Source: Hondaea fermentalgiana
Lineage: Eukaryota; Sar; Bigyra; Thraustochytrida; Thraustochytriidae
DNA length: 48,698 nucleotides
Assembly: GCA_014084085.1 (NCBI GenBank)
Contig: NPFB01000028.1
Coordinates: 196,461 to 245,158, forward strand
Direction of reading: 5' to 3'
This document shows positions 36,961 to 47,200 of the stretch, piece after piece (position 1 is the first letter of the stretch; each line of letters starts with the position of its first letter). The notes under the pieces are model-generated. The model searched no databases. It was not told where the DNA came from and saw nothing but the letters and a program-made list of their open reading frames with translations. Made by a program: the position numbers and the translations under genes.

Positions 36961-37908
36961 TTAGAGAACCCCCGCGCGACGGAGCTCGTCTTTAATGAGC
37001 TTGGCGCCAGTGACCATAAAGAGGGTTTGGTAGACACCGAGGCAGATGCGTGGGACAATGCCCTTGAAGAGTCCGCCAACGCCGTGCTCCTGGACGACGA
37101 GACGAAGCGTCTGCGCGAGGTTGATGGACTTTTGGCCCTGATCGCCCCGTGCCTGCATCTCAATGCGCGCGACCTCGAATGGGTGATTCCAGCACGCCAT
37201 GGTACCGCCAATGATACCTGCGGCCACTTCTTGCAATGGGGTGAGTTTGGCGTCGGCGGCGTCACCGTGGACCAAGGTTTTGATCTGGCCGCGCGCAAAC
37301 TCCGTAAAACCCTGACGACTGGCCCAGTTGGTGGCCTGTCGAAACGCGATCGCACTGGCACCAGGGTAAAAGCCGCGAATACCGCTCCGCGTGTACGTGC
37401 GACGAACGCGCTCCATGGTGGACATGGATTTGTCACCCGTGACAGCACCCGTGACGAGAAAGGTGCAGGGTCCCATGACGACGACCTGGCAGACGCCGCC
37501 ACCAGCGCCAGCCAAGAGTCCGGAGGCCGTGGGGCCGACGCCGCTCGCCAAAAGAGATTCATTGATGGCCTCCTTGGAGGCCATGAGGATCGCGCCCTTG
37601 GTCGCGCTCTCCACCATCTTGGGGCCAAGTCCGGCCCAAAAGGCCCTCGCGCCGCCCGTCTTGTACACATTCACAAAGGACTCCACGGTGGACTCGTGCC
37701 GGTACCTGCCCATGCGCGTCTTCCACACCTCGAAGGGCATGCCCAGCGAGGCCGCCTCGAGGCACTGGATCCCGGCTCCAATTCCCAGGTTGAGCAGGGC
37801 CCCGGAGCCCTTGCCGCCCGCGTCGCCCGCGCCCGAGAGCGCCTTCACCGAGCACAGGCTCGCCACGCCGCCCGTGGCCGCCGCCGTCGCCGCCTCGCTC
37901 CGCGCCAT
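36961..37908 (-). CDS. YHM2: Mitochondrial carrier, YHM2-like citrate/2-oxoglutarate type
   Basis: A 315-residue member of the mitochondrial carrier family (three repeats of about 100 residues, six helices, inner membrane). Carrier signatures are clear in repeat 1 (MPFEVWKTRMGRY) and repeat 3 (HPFEVARIEMQ) and degenerate in repeat 2 (MGPCTFLVTGA). The same asymmetry occurs in yeast YHM2, which exchanges citrate for 2-oxoglutarate. Other YHM2-like blocks are GIRGFYPGASAIAFRQATNW and GLFKGIVPRICLGVYQTLFM. Exported citrate would feed cytosolic acetyl-CoA and NADPH, relevant in an oil-forming organism. The start at 37908 has A at -3 and G at +4 and gives the usual family length. The frame is open upstream to an ATG at 38466, but that extension includes a repeat-encoded Phe-Ala run and is judged leader DNA. 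Confidence 0.88.
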   Translation of the reverse strand: MARSEAATAAATGGVASLCSVKALSGAGDAGGKGSGALLNLGIGAGIQCLEAASLGMPFEVWKTRMGRYRHESTVESFVNVYKTGGARAFWAGLGPKMVESATKGAILMASKEAINESLLASGVGPTASGLLAGAGGGVCQVVVMGPCTFLVTGAVTGDKSMSTMERVRRTYTRSGIRGFYPGASAIAFRQATNWASRQGFTEFARGQIKTLVHGDAADAKLTPLQEVAAGIIGGTMACWNHPFEVARIEMQARGDQGQKSINLAQTLRLVVQEHGVGGLFKGIVPRICLGVYQTLFMVTGAKLIKDELRRAGVL

Positions 37909-38307
37909 CTTGCCCTCGGCTCTCGGCTCGCGCAGGTCGTGCTCGCGGTCGCTGCCAGGAGTGCTAGATAGGGTTCTGCGCGTCGCCCGTCTGCTCCTCG
38001 CGAGTGCGCTCTGCACTGTGTGTGCGTCTGTAAGCGCGTGTGTTCCTACGGCGGCTCGTGACCGCTCGACGGGGTGACTGATTACGCGCCGCGAGAGCCA
38101 CGGAGGCCGCGACGGCGGGCCCAAGAACTGCGCGACGTCGTCGGTGCAGCTGCGGCGAGCAGCGAGGCTGGGCCGCAGAGCGGTCGGGAGCGAGGCCTTT
38201 TGCGCACGGCAGCGCAGTGCTAAAGATGCCTGCGAATGGAGGATGAGAGAACGGCGGGAGCGACCTCGGAGCGCCCCTTTCTTTCCTTCGTTGGCAGGTA
38301 AGCATGC

Positions 38308-38362
38308 CGATGCAAATGCAGATGCAAATGCGAATGCGAATGCGAATGCGAATGCAAATGCG
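38308..38362 (+). repeat. (GAATGC)n hexanucleotide repeat
   Basis: About nine units of GATGCAAATGC/GAATGC type, with variation at the first bases. On the minus strand they read GCATTC, as in the similar short array at 29561-29582. It lies in the leader or promoter of the mitochondrial carrier gene. Confidence 0.85.
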
Positions 38363-38518
38363 CAGTTGTGGTCGATGATGACGGCGACAATCAGCAAAAA
38401 GCGGCTGCTACGATCGCAGGAGGGAGGTCGCGCGACGCACGTGCGCACGTAGTACGTAGGTCGCATCGGCGGCGCACAAACTTTGGCTCACGACGATCTC
38501 GCTTGATTTCCGCAACCG

Positions 38519-38574
38519 CATTCGCATCCGCACCGCATCCGCATCCGCATCCGCACCGCATCCGCATCCACATC
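38519..38574 (+). repeat. (GCATCC)n hexanucleotide repeat
   Basis: Around nine units of GCATCC/GCACC. The orientation is opposite to the GAATGC array about 160 bp to the left (GCATCC versus GCATTC on the other strand), so the two arrays form an imperfect inverted pair. Confidence 0.8.
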
Positions 38575-39035
38575 CGCCGCGTATGCCACGCCGGTCGACG
38601 CCAGCCAGCTTGCGCTCGACGTGACAGGCGATGACGACGGCACGCAAGAGGGAAAAAGGTCGATCCCCGGGTCCCGACTCCGGCGCTGCGAGCACCTGCG
38701 TCTGCGCCTGCGCCTGGGCGGGAGGAAGGACACGAAACCGGGAAGCGAGCGCGGGTTTACGGGCGAGCGCTCTCGCGAAGGCGCGGATGAAATCGGAACT
38801 TGCAGCGCGCACAGGCGCTCTCGATCGCTCTGCATAATCCTATGGCCGCCTGCTGAGCCACGGGAAGCTGTAGCTGCAGCAGCTGCAGAAGGAGGAGAAG
38901 GAGAAGGAGAAGGAGGAGGAGGAGGAGCTGCGCGTCTGCGCGAAGCGGGCTTCGCGTTCGGCGGGCCGCTCGAGCCGGCCGGGAGGAAAAGGAGGAAAAG
39001 ATACGCGCAGCAGCAGGGTCGGCTGGGCGGCATTC

Positions 39036-40814
39036 ATGGGCGGCAGGCTGACGCTGCGCGCGAAGGCAGATGCAGCGACGCGCGTGCGCGAGGCCGCGGG
39101 CGCAGCCGCGCAGGACGCCGACGACCCCGCAGCGGCCCTGAGGCAGCCTCTCGCAGCGGCGGTCGCTTGGGCGGGAAGCCGCGCGCGAGAGGTCAACCTG
39201 GTTGTGGAAACGGTGGCGAGGCTCGGACTCGAGGCGCACGGCGCCGCCGCAGACGCGGTCCACGAACCCGACGATTTAGGCCTGCTGGTCGACGTTCTGC
39301 GATATCGCGTCCCCGTAATTGTCAGGCCAGAGGTGCTCGAGCTTTGGAGACCTGTGCTCGAGATTTTGGAGCGCACCGCCCTTGAAAATGGCGACGAACG
39401 ACAAGCGCTCCTCGAGGCCGCGCTGTGGATGCTGCTTCTCCACGATCCTGGCTCGTCGCAAGGTTCGCCAAGCGCTATTTCTGCACAGTCCGCAGTCCTC
39501 ACGGTAGGTGGCAGCGCTCTCTTCGGATGCGATTTCATGCAGAGCTTTGAGTCCCTCTTAAAAGAAAGTGCCAACAGCAACGACAAAAACGAGCGAGAAA
39601 TCTTTCTTGAAGCTGCGGAAGCGGAACTTGCTCGCCGTGCCGCGGCCACCCGCACCGCGCAAGAGGAGCACCAAGCACTGCTAGACTCTTGCGACTGGAT
39701 AGGCTTCGACCTCGACAACACGCTCGTGACCTATGAAAGTATCGCTGCGCGAGCCATTCGATATCAGGCCGTGGTTCGTCATCTCAAAGAAAGTCTCACC
39801 TCTGGGGTCTCCGAGACCTCTGGACCTGACCAGTACCTTTCAAAGGTTGCCGAAAGCATTCCCCATGAGCTTGAGCCAAAGCATTCTTGGATGTGTGAGA
39901 AGAAATGCCTTGTTCTCGATGCAGACGAGGGTCTCATTTTGGAAGTGGACGCTGACAAGTGGGTTGTTTTCGCGTTTCTAGGCTCAGCGCTTCTTGCACG
40001 GTCGGAGATGGACCGCCTTGGCTACGCAGAAGCACCGATCGACACGAGCCTGCAACGATATCTCATCTTGCATACTGAAATTGAGCAACCCTTTGCTGCT
40101 GTGCTTGCCGCATGTCTTGATGCAGAAAAGAAGCGAGATCTTGTGGAGCTTCGTCGCGAATGGCTCGAAAGGGTTCGACAGGCATTTATTTTCGTACAGA
40201 GCAAGTTCTGTCCGTTTAGCTTTGAAGCCTCTCTCGACCAGGACGCATCAGCCCTCGTGGTCAAGCGCACCGCACTGGTTCTCCCTTGGCTGCGCAGACT
40301 TGTCAAGCGCGGCGGCACTAAACTTTTCGTTCTTACGAATGCTGATTGGGAACACTCTCAACGCACCATGGATGCAGCATTCCCAGGACAAAACTGGCGC
40401 TCCCTCTTCGATTTCATTGTAACCAGTGCGCACAAGTCCCAGTTTTTTGCAACATCATCTTCTTGCGGCGTCCCAAAGCCTGTTGTCAATGAAAGTGGCG
40501 TATTTGTCGGGGGGAATGTGCGTGGTTTAGCAGACCTGTTTTCCAGAGGTTGCAGCAGCAGCAGCAGCACATCCTCGACTGCAAAGAAGATTGTATACAT
40601 GGGCGACCATTTTGTGCAGGATGTGCATGGTCCAGCTGCCTGTGGCTGGCAAGCAATAGCTGTTGCTCCTCTTGAGTCGCTCACGCTTGTTCCTGGTTCA
40701 AGCTGGCCTTCGCTGGCAATGAGTCTGGCGCTCGAAGCGCGTTTTGTTGTGCCTGATCTAGGTGCCAACCCTGTGCGTCCTCGATCCCGGTCATGCGTGC
40801 AGAATGTAACCTAA
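39036..40814 (+). CDS. HAD-family cytosolic 5'-nucleotidase-like protein (NT5DC type)
   Basis: A 592-residue protein. Residues 1-215 are Ala/Arg/Glu-rich helical sequence that I do not recognise. From about 218 the haloacid-dehalogenase core begins: motif I WIGFDLDNTLV (nucleophile D225, general acid D227), then a long cap region, motif II KLFVLTNADWEHSQ, and motif IV YMGDHFVQDVHG (D524 and D529). This order fits the HAD-IG 5'-nucleotidase family that includes cN-II and the NT5DC proteins. All metal and catalytic Asp residues are present, so a Mg-dependent phosphatase on purine or similar nucleotides is likely; the true substrate is not known. The ATG at 39036 is the first in frame. It ends 145 bp before the next gene, in the same orientation. 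Confidence 0.85.
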   Translation: MGGRLTLRAKADAATRVREAAGAAAQDADDPAAALRQPLAAAVAWAGSRAREVNLVVETVARLGLEAHGAAADAVHEPDDLGLLVDVLRYRVPVIVRPEVLELWRPVLEILERTALENGDERQALLEAALWMLLLHDPGSSQGSPSAISAQSAVLTVGGSALFGCDFMQSFESLLKESANSNDKNEREIFLEAAEAELARRAAATRTAQEEHQALLDSCDWIGFDLDNTLVTYESIAARAIRYQAVVRHLKESLTSGVSETSGPDQYLSKVAESIPHELEPKHSWMCEKKCLVLDADEGLILEVDADKWVVFAFLGSALLARSEMDRLGYAEAPIDTSLQRYLILHTEIEQPFAAVLAACLDAEKKRDLVELRREWLERVRQAFIFVQSKFCPFSFEASLDQDASALVVKRTALVLPWLRRLVKRGGTKLFVLTNADWEHSQRTMDAAFPGQNWRSLFDFIVTSAHKSQFFATSSSCGVPKPVVNESGVFVGGNVRGLADLFSRGCSSSSSTSSTAKKIVYMGDHFVQDVHGPAACGWQAIAVAPLESLTLVPGSSWPSLAMSLALEARFVVPDLGANPVRPRSRSCVQNVT

Positions 40815-40959
40815 TACGATCCAGCAATGTATTTTTGTCAGTGTGTATGTTATTACAGTAGACCACCCTTGCCCTTCTTCTTTCTATCCCATAATTCCCA
40901 TTTTGGCTCCACATTGGCCCCAAAATGTCGGTCGGTGACCCCCAAAAATCGCGTGCGTA

Positions 40960-43900
40960 ATGTGGCATCCAGAACCATTCGCAGGTCTGTCGACGCGCGC
41001 GCGCGCGCGCCGAGGTCTGCCGCGAGGGCTCGCCGAGGGCGTCTGTTCCTGTGCTCGGTACTTTGCGACGCCGTACGGCGCCGTGGAGCAGCAGCGTCTG
41101 TCTCGCGTCCCGCAACACGCACGGCCTGCTATGCGAATCGAGGACGATGCGGAGGCGTCAACAAACGCGCGCGAGGCTTTTGCCCTGCCCAGCGAGCTAA
41201 GTAGCGCGAGCAGCAACAGCAGTAGCACGGGGAGTGTAGATAGCGACGGCGAGCTCGATGAAGACGTAGAGTGCCAGAGACCTGGCTTGCCGCCGCCTCC
41301 CAATCATCAGCAAGAGCACCAGCAGCACCAGCAAGAACATGAGCACCAGCACCAGCACCAGCGCAGCCGGGCCAAGCGAGGCAGCCGACTTCGACGGTCG
41401 AACGAGGGAACGAGACGGGTAGTTCTCCTCGGCATCGTCCTTGCGCTGGATCTTTGTCTTTGCATTTGCTTCGACCAAGTTACCAAGCGCCACGTGACAA
41501 AGTTTGTTGGCATTCTGGACGGCGTGCTCCTCTTCAGTATTGGTCGCACCTTTGTAAATCTCCTGGCGCTTGCTGTGTGTGTTCGGTGGGCTTATGCGAA
41601 CCGCCACATCCAGGCGCAAGGACTCGAAGCAGCCTATGCTGATATGTCTGCGGCCGAAGTCCGCAGACCACTTCTTGCGGACCCGCGCCAGCCGCTCGGT
41701 TTGCGACGCAACGTTTCGATCATCGAGCTCGAACACTCGGAGGCGTTGCGAAACCCAGAGATCCTAGCCTACAAGGTTCGCAGGCGAGCTGAATTCTCGC
41801 GCAACCTTGTCCTGGGCATTGCCTTTGTCTTTGATACGTTCATTGCCTTTTATATGGCGATCCGCTGCATCACCGTCGAGTTCGCTTGGAGCAAAGTCCA
41901 GGTACCACTTCTCTTTGGGATCATGATGGTGGCAAGCGTGGAGTTTTTCGTGCTCAAGGGAGCCGTAGATGTCGTCGGCCGCGATCGGGGCCATCTTCTC
42001 GAGGCGTTGCATCCCCACAAGCTCTACTTTTGGCCGCGCCTGCCTTTCAACACGTGCGATATTTGCATGGGAAGAGTTCGCGGTCGCGGTTATCGCTGCA
42101 AACGCTGCGACTTTGACGTGTGTCGCCGCTGCTTCAGCGCGGCTGTGCATCCTCACAAGCACGGCACGGACGGCAACACGCCACAGACCTCTTCTTCTCC
42201 CGCCCCTGCAAAGGGTATCTCCTTTTGGTCCACCTCGATCCGCGAAATGGTCGTCCAGCATGCCCTTCTTCTCAGCGTTGCAATTATTTGCGTGTTTGGT
42301 AACGCCGCTGCAAAGGTGGGGCTTCCGAACTTTCAGGGCCAAATTATTGATGCGGTGTTTGAAAAGGATCTCAAGGGGTTTCACAACCATATTCACATGC
42401 TCATTGCGTGCGGTCTCCTGGTGGTTTTCTTGGGCATTGTTAGGGATACCTGCGTTTCTATCATTGGACGCAAGGTTGCCACCTCGGTGCGCAATGACAT
42501 GTTTCAAAAACTCATTCAGCAAGAACATCCCTTCTACGATCAGAACATGTCTGGTGGTCTCACGGCAAGCCTCACCAACGACGTGAACGCAATGGTCTCT
42601 CCTTGGCGCGCGGTCATCGTCAGTCTCTTCACCAACATGCTTGTCATGATCGGCGGTCTCGGGGTCTGCCTCTTTACCTCTTGGCGATTAACTGCCGTGG
42701 CTGTGACAAGTCTTGTGCCTATCACGTATTTGCTGTCTGTGTACTCGCGCTGGAGCACGCGCTTAAATCGAGAGATTTGGGGCGGAATCGCGGACGCGAA
42801 TGGCATTGCAACCGAGGCCTTCAACAACATAAGCACGGTCAAGGCGCATGCCATGGAATCCGCCGAGGTGGCGCGCTTCATTGAAGCTACAGGCAACGCT
42901 CTGGCCAAGGGAATCAAGGATGCCTTTGGCACGGCTCTGGCCAATGTCATTACCCAAAACCTCAGCATGACGGGAACCTTTCTAATTCTTGGCTTCGGCG
43001 GCTACGAGGCGCTCATGTACGCAGAGCATCTAACCCCCGGCGAGCTTGTCAAGTTCATGCTTTACTGGAACGTGATCAACAACGCCTACCAAGAGATCAA
43101 CAGTAATATGGATGCGTTCAATCGCGCCGCAGGCGCAGCGCAGCGCGTCTTTGGCCTCTTGTCAACCCTGGAGTCGAATTTGCTCGAGGCTGCGCGCGTT
43201 CGACGCGAGACGCTTTATGAAGAGGTCGCCCTCGATGCCGACGTGGGGTGTTCCGTCAAATTCGAAAATGTTTCCATGTCGTATGCATCTGCGTCGCGCC
43301 CAAGTTTGCGCGGCGTAAGCTTTCAGCTCGAGCCAGGATCGCTTACTGCTCTCTGCGGGACCAATGGCGCGGGGAAAACGACCGTGCAAAAACTTTTGCT
43401 CGGGTTCTATCGACCTTCCACGGGTTGCATTACAGTGGATGGACACGACCTCGCTGCTTTGCACAAGTCTGCTTTCCGAAGGCATGTTGGTCTTGTACCT
43501 CAGGATCCTCAGCTTTTTGCATCATCGATCCTAGCAAACATCACTTACGGACTGGCACCGGGCGAGTACACGGAGAGTGACGTGATCACCGCCGCGCAGG
43601 ATGCTCACGCGCACGGTTTCATCATGGAACTCGATCGTGGATATCAAACACGCGTCGGTGAGCGTGGACTTGGTCTAAGCGGCGGCGAGCGGGCGCGAAT
43701 CGTCCTGGCACGTGCGCTTCTTCGGAAACCGCGTCTTCTCATTCTCGACGAGCCCACGGCACAACTTGACCCGAATTCGCGGCGTCTTGTGGAGCGGACG
43801 ATTGCGAAAAAACTCGAGGCGAAGCGCACGACCGTGCTCATGATCACCCACGACCGCATGGAGCCATTGCAACTGGTCGCTGATACAGTGATATTGCTGG

Positions 43901-43986
43901 ATCGTGGCGGTGTCGCAGAAATGGGAACGCACGCGGCTCTTAGCGCCGACCCGACGAGCCAATACCACAGGCTTTTCGGCGGGTGA
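40960..43986 (+). CDS. ABC half-transporter (ABCB-like) with an embedded ZZ zinc finger
   Basis: A 1008-residue membrane transporter. Low-complexity Ser and Gln/His stretches fill about 75-140. Three or four hydrophobic helices (about 150-330) form an extra N-terminal membrane domain. At 366-399 is a ZZ-type zinc finger, C366-x2-C-x10-C-x2-C-x4-C-x2-C391 followed by H397-P-H399. A six-helix ABC exporter domain (about 425-740) follows, then the nucleotide-binding domain with Walker A GTNGAGKT (800-807), Q-loop VPQDPQ, signature LSGGE (906-910), Walker B LLILDEPT and H-loop ITHD. All ATP-site residues are present, so it is probably active as a homodimer. The layout resembles ABCB6/HMT1 or TAP-like half-transporters. 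The true start may be the second ATG at 41131 (residue 58), as neither context is strong. Substrate unknown. Confidence 0.88.
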   Translation: MWHPEPFAGLSTRARARRGLPRGLAEGVCSCARYFATPYGAVEQQRLSRVPQHARPAMRIEDDAEASTNAREAFALPSELSSASSNSSSTGSVDSDGELDEDVECQRPGLPPPPNHQQEHQQHQQEHEHQHQHQRSRAKRGSRLRRSNEGTRRVVLLGIVLALDLCLCICFDQVTKRHVTKFVGILDGVLLFSIGRTFVNLLALAVCVRWAYANRHIQAQGLEAAYADMSAAEVRRPLLADPRQPLGLRRNVSIIELEHSEALRNPEILAYKVRRRAEFSRNLVLGIAFVFDTFIAFYMAIRCITVEFAWSKVQVPLLFGIMMVASVEFFVLKGAVDVVGRDRGHLLEALHPHKLYFWPRLPFNTCDICMGRVRGRGYRCKRCDFDVCRRCFSAAVHPHKHGTDGNTPQTSSSPAPAKGISFWSTSIREMVVQHALLLSVAIICVFGNAAAKVGLPNFQGQIIDAVFEKDLKGFHNHIHMLIACGLLVVFLGIVRDTCVSIIGRKVATSVRNDMFQKLIQQEHPFYDQNMSGGLTASLTNDVNAMVSPWRAVIVSLFTNMLVMIGGLGVCLFTSWRLTAVAVTSLVPITYLLSVYSRWSTRLNREIWGGIADANGIATEAFNNISTVKAHAMESAEVARFIEATGNALAKGIKDAFGTALANVITQNLSMTGTFLILGFGGYEALMYAEHLTPGELVKFMLYWNVINNAYQEINSNMDAFNRAAGAAQRVFGLLSTLESNLLEAARVRRETLYEEVALDADVGCSVKFENVSMSYASASRPSLRGVSFQLEPGSLTALCGTNGAGKTTVQKLLLGFYRPSTGCITVDGHDLAALHKSAFRRHVGLVPQDPQLFASSILANITYGLAPGEYTESDVITAAQDAHAHGFIMELDRGYQTRVGERGLGLSGGERARIVLARALLRKPRLLILDEPTAQLDPNSRRLVERTIAKKLEAKRTTVLMITHDRMEPLQLVADTVILLDRGGVAEMGTHAALSADPTSQYHRLFGG

Positions 43987-44249
43987 GCAAGTTCACGGGC
44001 GAGAGCAGCAGCAGCATCTGGTTGTTTCTATTGTAATATAAATGTTTTAATGGCTTTTACGTTCTTGACACGAAAAAAAAAAGAGTGGCGGTGATGAGAA
44101 TGCGCGGCAGTGTGCCGAGCGACAAAAAGATGGGGATAAGAAAAAAGATAAAGAAAAGAAGGAAAATTGACGGGCAGTAGAGAACCAAACGATGCGAGAT
44201 TCCCTCAAAAAGGCACATCTCGCTCTCGCTCGCAAGCGACGATCTCTCA

Positions 44250-47200
44250 TCATAGCCCGTCCTCGCCGAGAAGACATTTTTGGAGAATTCTGTCAATCTC
44301 ACTAAAGACCTTGGAGCCCTTGATGAGAACATGCTGCGCACCCGCAACTAGCATCTGACGCCGCTCGTCATCCGACTCATTGCCCGTGAGACCCACGATC
44401 GAGCCGTGGTAGCCAGCATCGCGCAGCACCCGGATCGTCTCTGACCCACTGTAGTGGTCCGCGCCCATGTCTTGGTCGATAGTAATGAGCGAGAACGTCA
44501 TGTTCTGCTCAAGGGCCATGCGAACGACGTCCTCGCCGAAGGCACCCTCCATGACGCGGAGTCTCCGTCCGAGCTTTTCCAGAGGCCACTTGAGCTTACG
44601 AAGACGGCGACTGAGCGTGAGACGAATGATGTCGTCATCGTCAACTACGATGACGTCGACGTCCCTTGGCAGATCGATGTCGTCCACGGTAGGCGTCGAG
44701 ACAGAATCCTTGGCCCCCTCAGCAACATCGTTCGTCGTCTCGTCCATGGTGGCTTGCGGCGAGACTGGAGGCGTAGACGGTGCTTTCGTTGGAGCGGGGA
44801 CAGTGGGGATGCGAATCTCAAAAACGGTGCCCTGGCCCTCGACGTTATTTGACTTGACCTTGATGGACCCGCCGCAGCCCTTTACGACAAAGTCTTTGGC
44901 AAAACTCAGACCGAGGCCTGTTCCGACACGGTGTGATCCTGTAGCGAGGCGTTTGTACGGTTCGAAAATCACCGCACGCTTGGCCTCGGGAATGCCGATC
45001 CCCGTATCACGCACCTGAATGACAGCGTCGGGACCCTCGATTTGGGCCTCCAAGACAACAATGCCGCCCGCCGAGTTGTACTTGAAGGCGTTACTCACGA
45101 GGTTCGTGATGGCTTGGTAGAGATGCGCTGCTGAGCCGACAATGTAGCTGTCGATCGCTTTCTCGCCGAGAATGGGGCGAAAGTTGACGTCCTCTTGCGT
45201 GCGCTTGCGGTCGCGATTCTGCGCGTATGCGACGGCATCGTCGAGGACAGTCTTGAGCTTGAGGGAGGATCGCACGTACGTGTATTCTTGTGCCTCAATT
45301 TTCTGCATGAGCAAGCAGTCGTCGAAGAGCTGACCCATGCGGTTGTGGATGCGCAGGATCTGCTGCATGTCATCATGCATGGCGCTTCCTTGCAGCTCAT
45401 CGCACAAGTCCTCGACAAGGGTCGCAGCTCCAAAGAAGAAGTTGCGATACTCGTGAGCCACGTATTGCAGGACGCGACGAATGTGCGAACTATCGGCCAT
45501 AGCCTGCGCCAGCGAGCTGCTGCCCTGCACCAGTTTGGATCGCAGTTCCTCGCGAAGCTGAACTTCGGCCCCAATGTCTTGCGCACTCACAAAACACTGT
45601 CCACTCCGCAACTTGGTGATGCTAAAGCCATACCAGGCCACACTATGCTCGCCCTTGCGAACCTGTTTAATGCGAGCTTCCATGGTATTGGTTGAGTCCG
45701 GCTCCTCGCCAAAGGTTTTCGCCAAACACTGCTCAACCTTGGCGCGGTCTTCGCTTGCTACGATGTTGAGCAAGGCTTGAAGTTTGCTGTGGCCCGAGGC
45801 GCTAGGAATTTGCTGAAAGAGGCGCCGACACGACTTGCTGACCATTCCGAGCGGCAATTCTGCGATGGGCGTTCTTGAATTGACCTTGGCCATCTCGAGA
45901 ACACCAGACTGAAAGCTCGGGTCGGCGCCAAACATGAAGAGCAGCGATGGCGTGGCATCGAGCATGCTGTTGACCTTGATCATGAGCGTGTGCTCTTCCG
46001 TCACGTCTGTCAGGACCAACGTGTAGTATTCGAGAGCCATGGTGCATTCAACATGGACAAAGACCGAGTTTCCGTGTTTGGTGAGCGCGCGAAAGGTCTG
46101 ACGTTGCGGATTGGGGGAAATCGTGCCGCTTTTGGAGCCAGCAATAACCTCATCGCCGTCTTCAGATGCCGTCTCAGAGATAGTAAGGAGATTTCGCACG
46201 CCAAAACATGTGAGGTCCTTGAAATCGGGACCGAACATGGACAATGGACGGTTGATGACATCGCGAGCACGGTAGCCGAGAGTAGCGAGGCCATGGTGGT
46301 TTACAAAGCGAATGTGCAGATCCTTGTCGACGACGACAACCCCACTGGATACATTGCGGATGATGGCGGACAGCTGGTTGCTCATGGCCACCTCCTTGGT
46401 CACGTCGAAGAGAGCCAGAGTATAGCCTTGCTTGTTTTGCGTGATGCGATATTGCATGAGGAGGTTGTTGCCCTCCTCGTTAATCATGCGCAGGATCTGG
46501 TCTCCAGTGTGACCCACATCAGATCCCGTGCTGTCATCATGCGGAGTGCCTGTAGAGCGACTCGAGTTGCGCCGCCCAAATTTCGAAAAGAGATGCGCAG
46601 AGGAAAACTGTGAGCCCGACGTCACGGATCCAGCTCGGCCGCTGCATTCCTTTTCGACGTCGTCACTATCGGACTGCTTGGCCGTCTGTAAGAGATCTTC
46701 AATGGCGCCATCGATTCCACGAGGGTTTGACGGGCATAAAAATGATCGAATGTTGGCGCCCACAATCGTATCGGAAGACGAACAAAAGATGGAGTTCGCC
46801 GACCTGTTGACGTAGTCGATGTTGAGATGATGGTCGAGCACGAGAACAGGGGCGTCCATGGACGCGAGGCGCTCCACTCGCTCGCGCTGCTCAAAGGCCT
46901 CCGTGACGTCAGTGAAACAGGCAGTATACCCATCGTCGCCGTCGCAGGTGATGGTGATGTAGAGGCGCAAAGTGGAACCGTCCTTGCGCTTTCCGTCGAC
47001 TAGGCGAGGGCTCCGGTTAATGACCCTGCTGACACCGGTTCGGTGGAAGCGCGCAATAATGTTGTCGTGATTGTCGGCATCTTTGGGGAGCATGAGGACC
47101 ATGACGTTTTGACCGAGGAGCTCGCCCGCTTCGTAGCCAAAGACATCTTCCGCGTTCGGATTTACATATGTGATGCACATGGATTTGTCTGCGCGAACGA

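Larger units (their letters stand above)
37909..39035. other. Divergent promoter region between carrier and nucleotidase genes
   Basis: No convincing gene. Notable are hexanucleotide repeats of GAATGC type at 38308-38362 and GCATCC type at 38519-38574, (CTGCGC)n near 38697-38715, (GAGAAG/GAGGAG)n purine repeats at 38887-38928 and CTGCAGCAGCTGCAG-type palindromic DNA at 38873-38889. Open frames across these repeats give biased sequence only. Confidence 0.5.

Noticed and set aside
36913..37971. 352-codon plus-strand frame antisense to the mitochondrial carrier
   Set aside because: The minus strand carries carrier signatures in two of three repeats; the plus frame is a shadow.
37909..38466. 186-residue N-terminal extension of the mitochondrial carrier
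   Set aside because: It would include a Phe-Ala run translated from a hexanucleotide repeat and Arg/Ser-rich sequence. Carriers of this type are about 315 residues and the ATG at 37908 has a good context.
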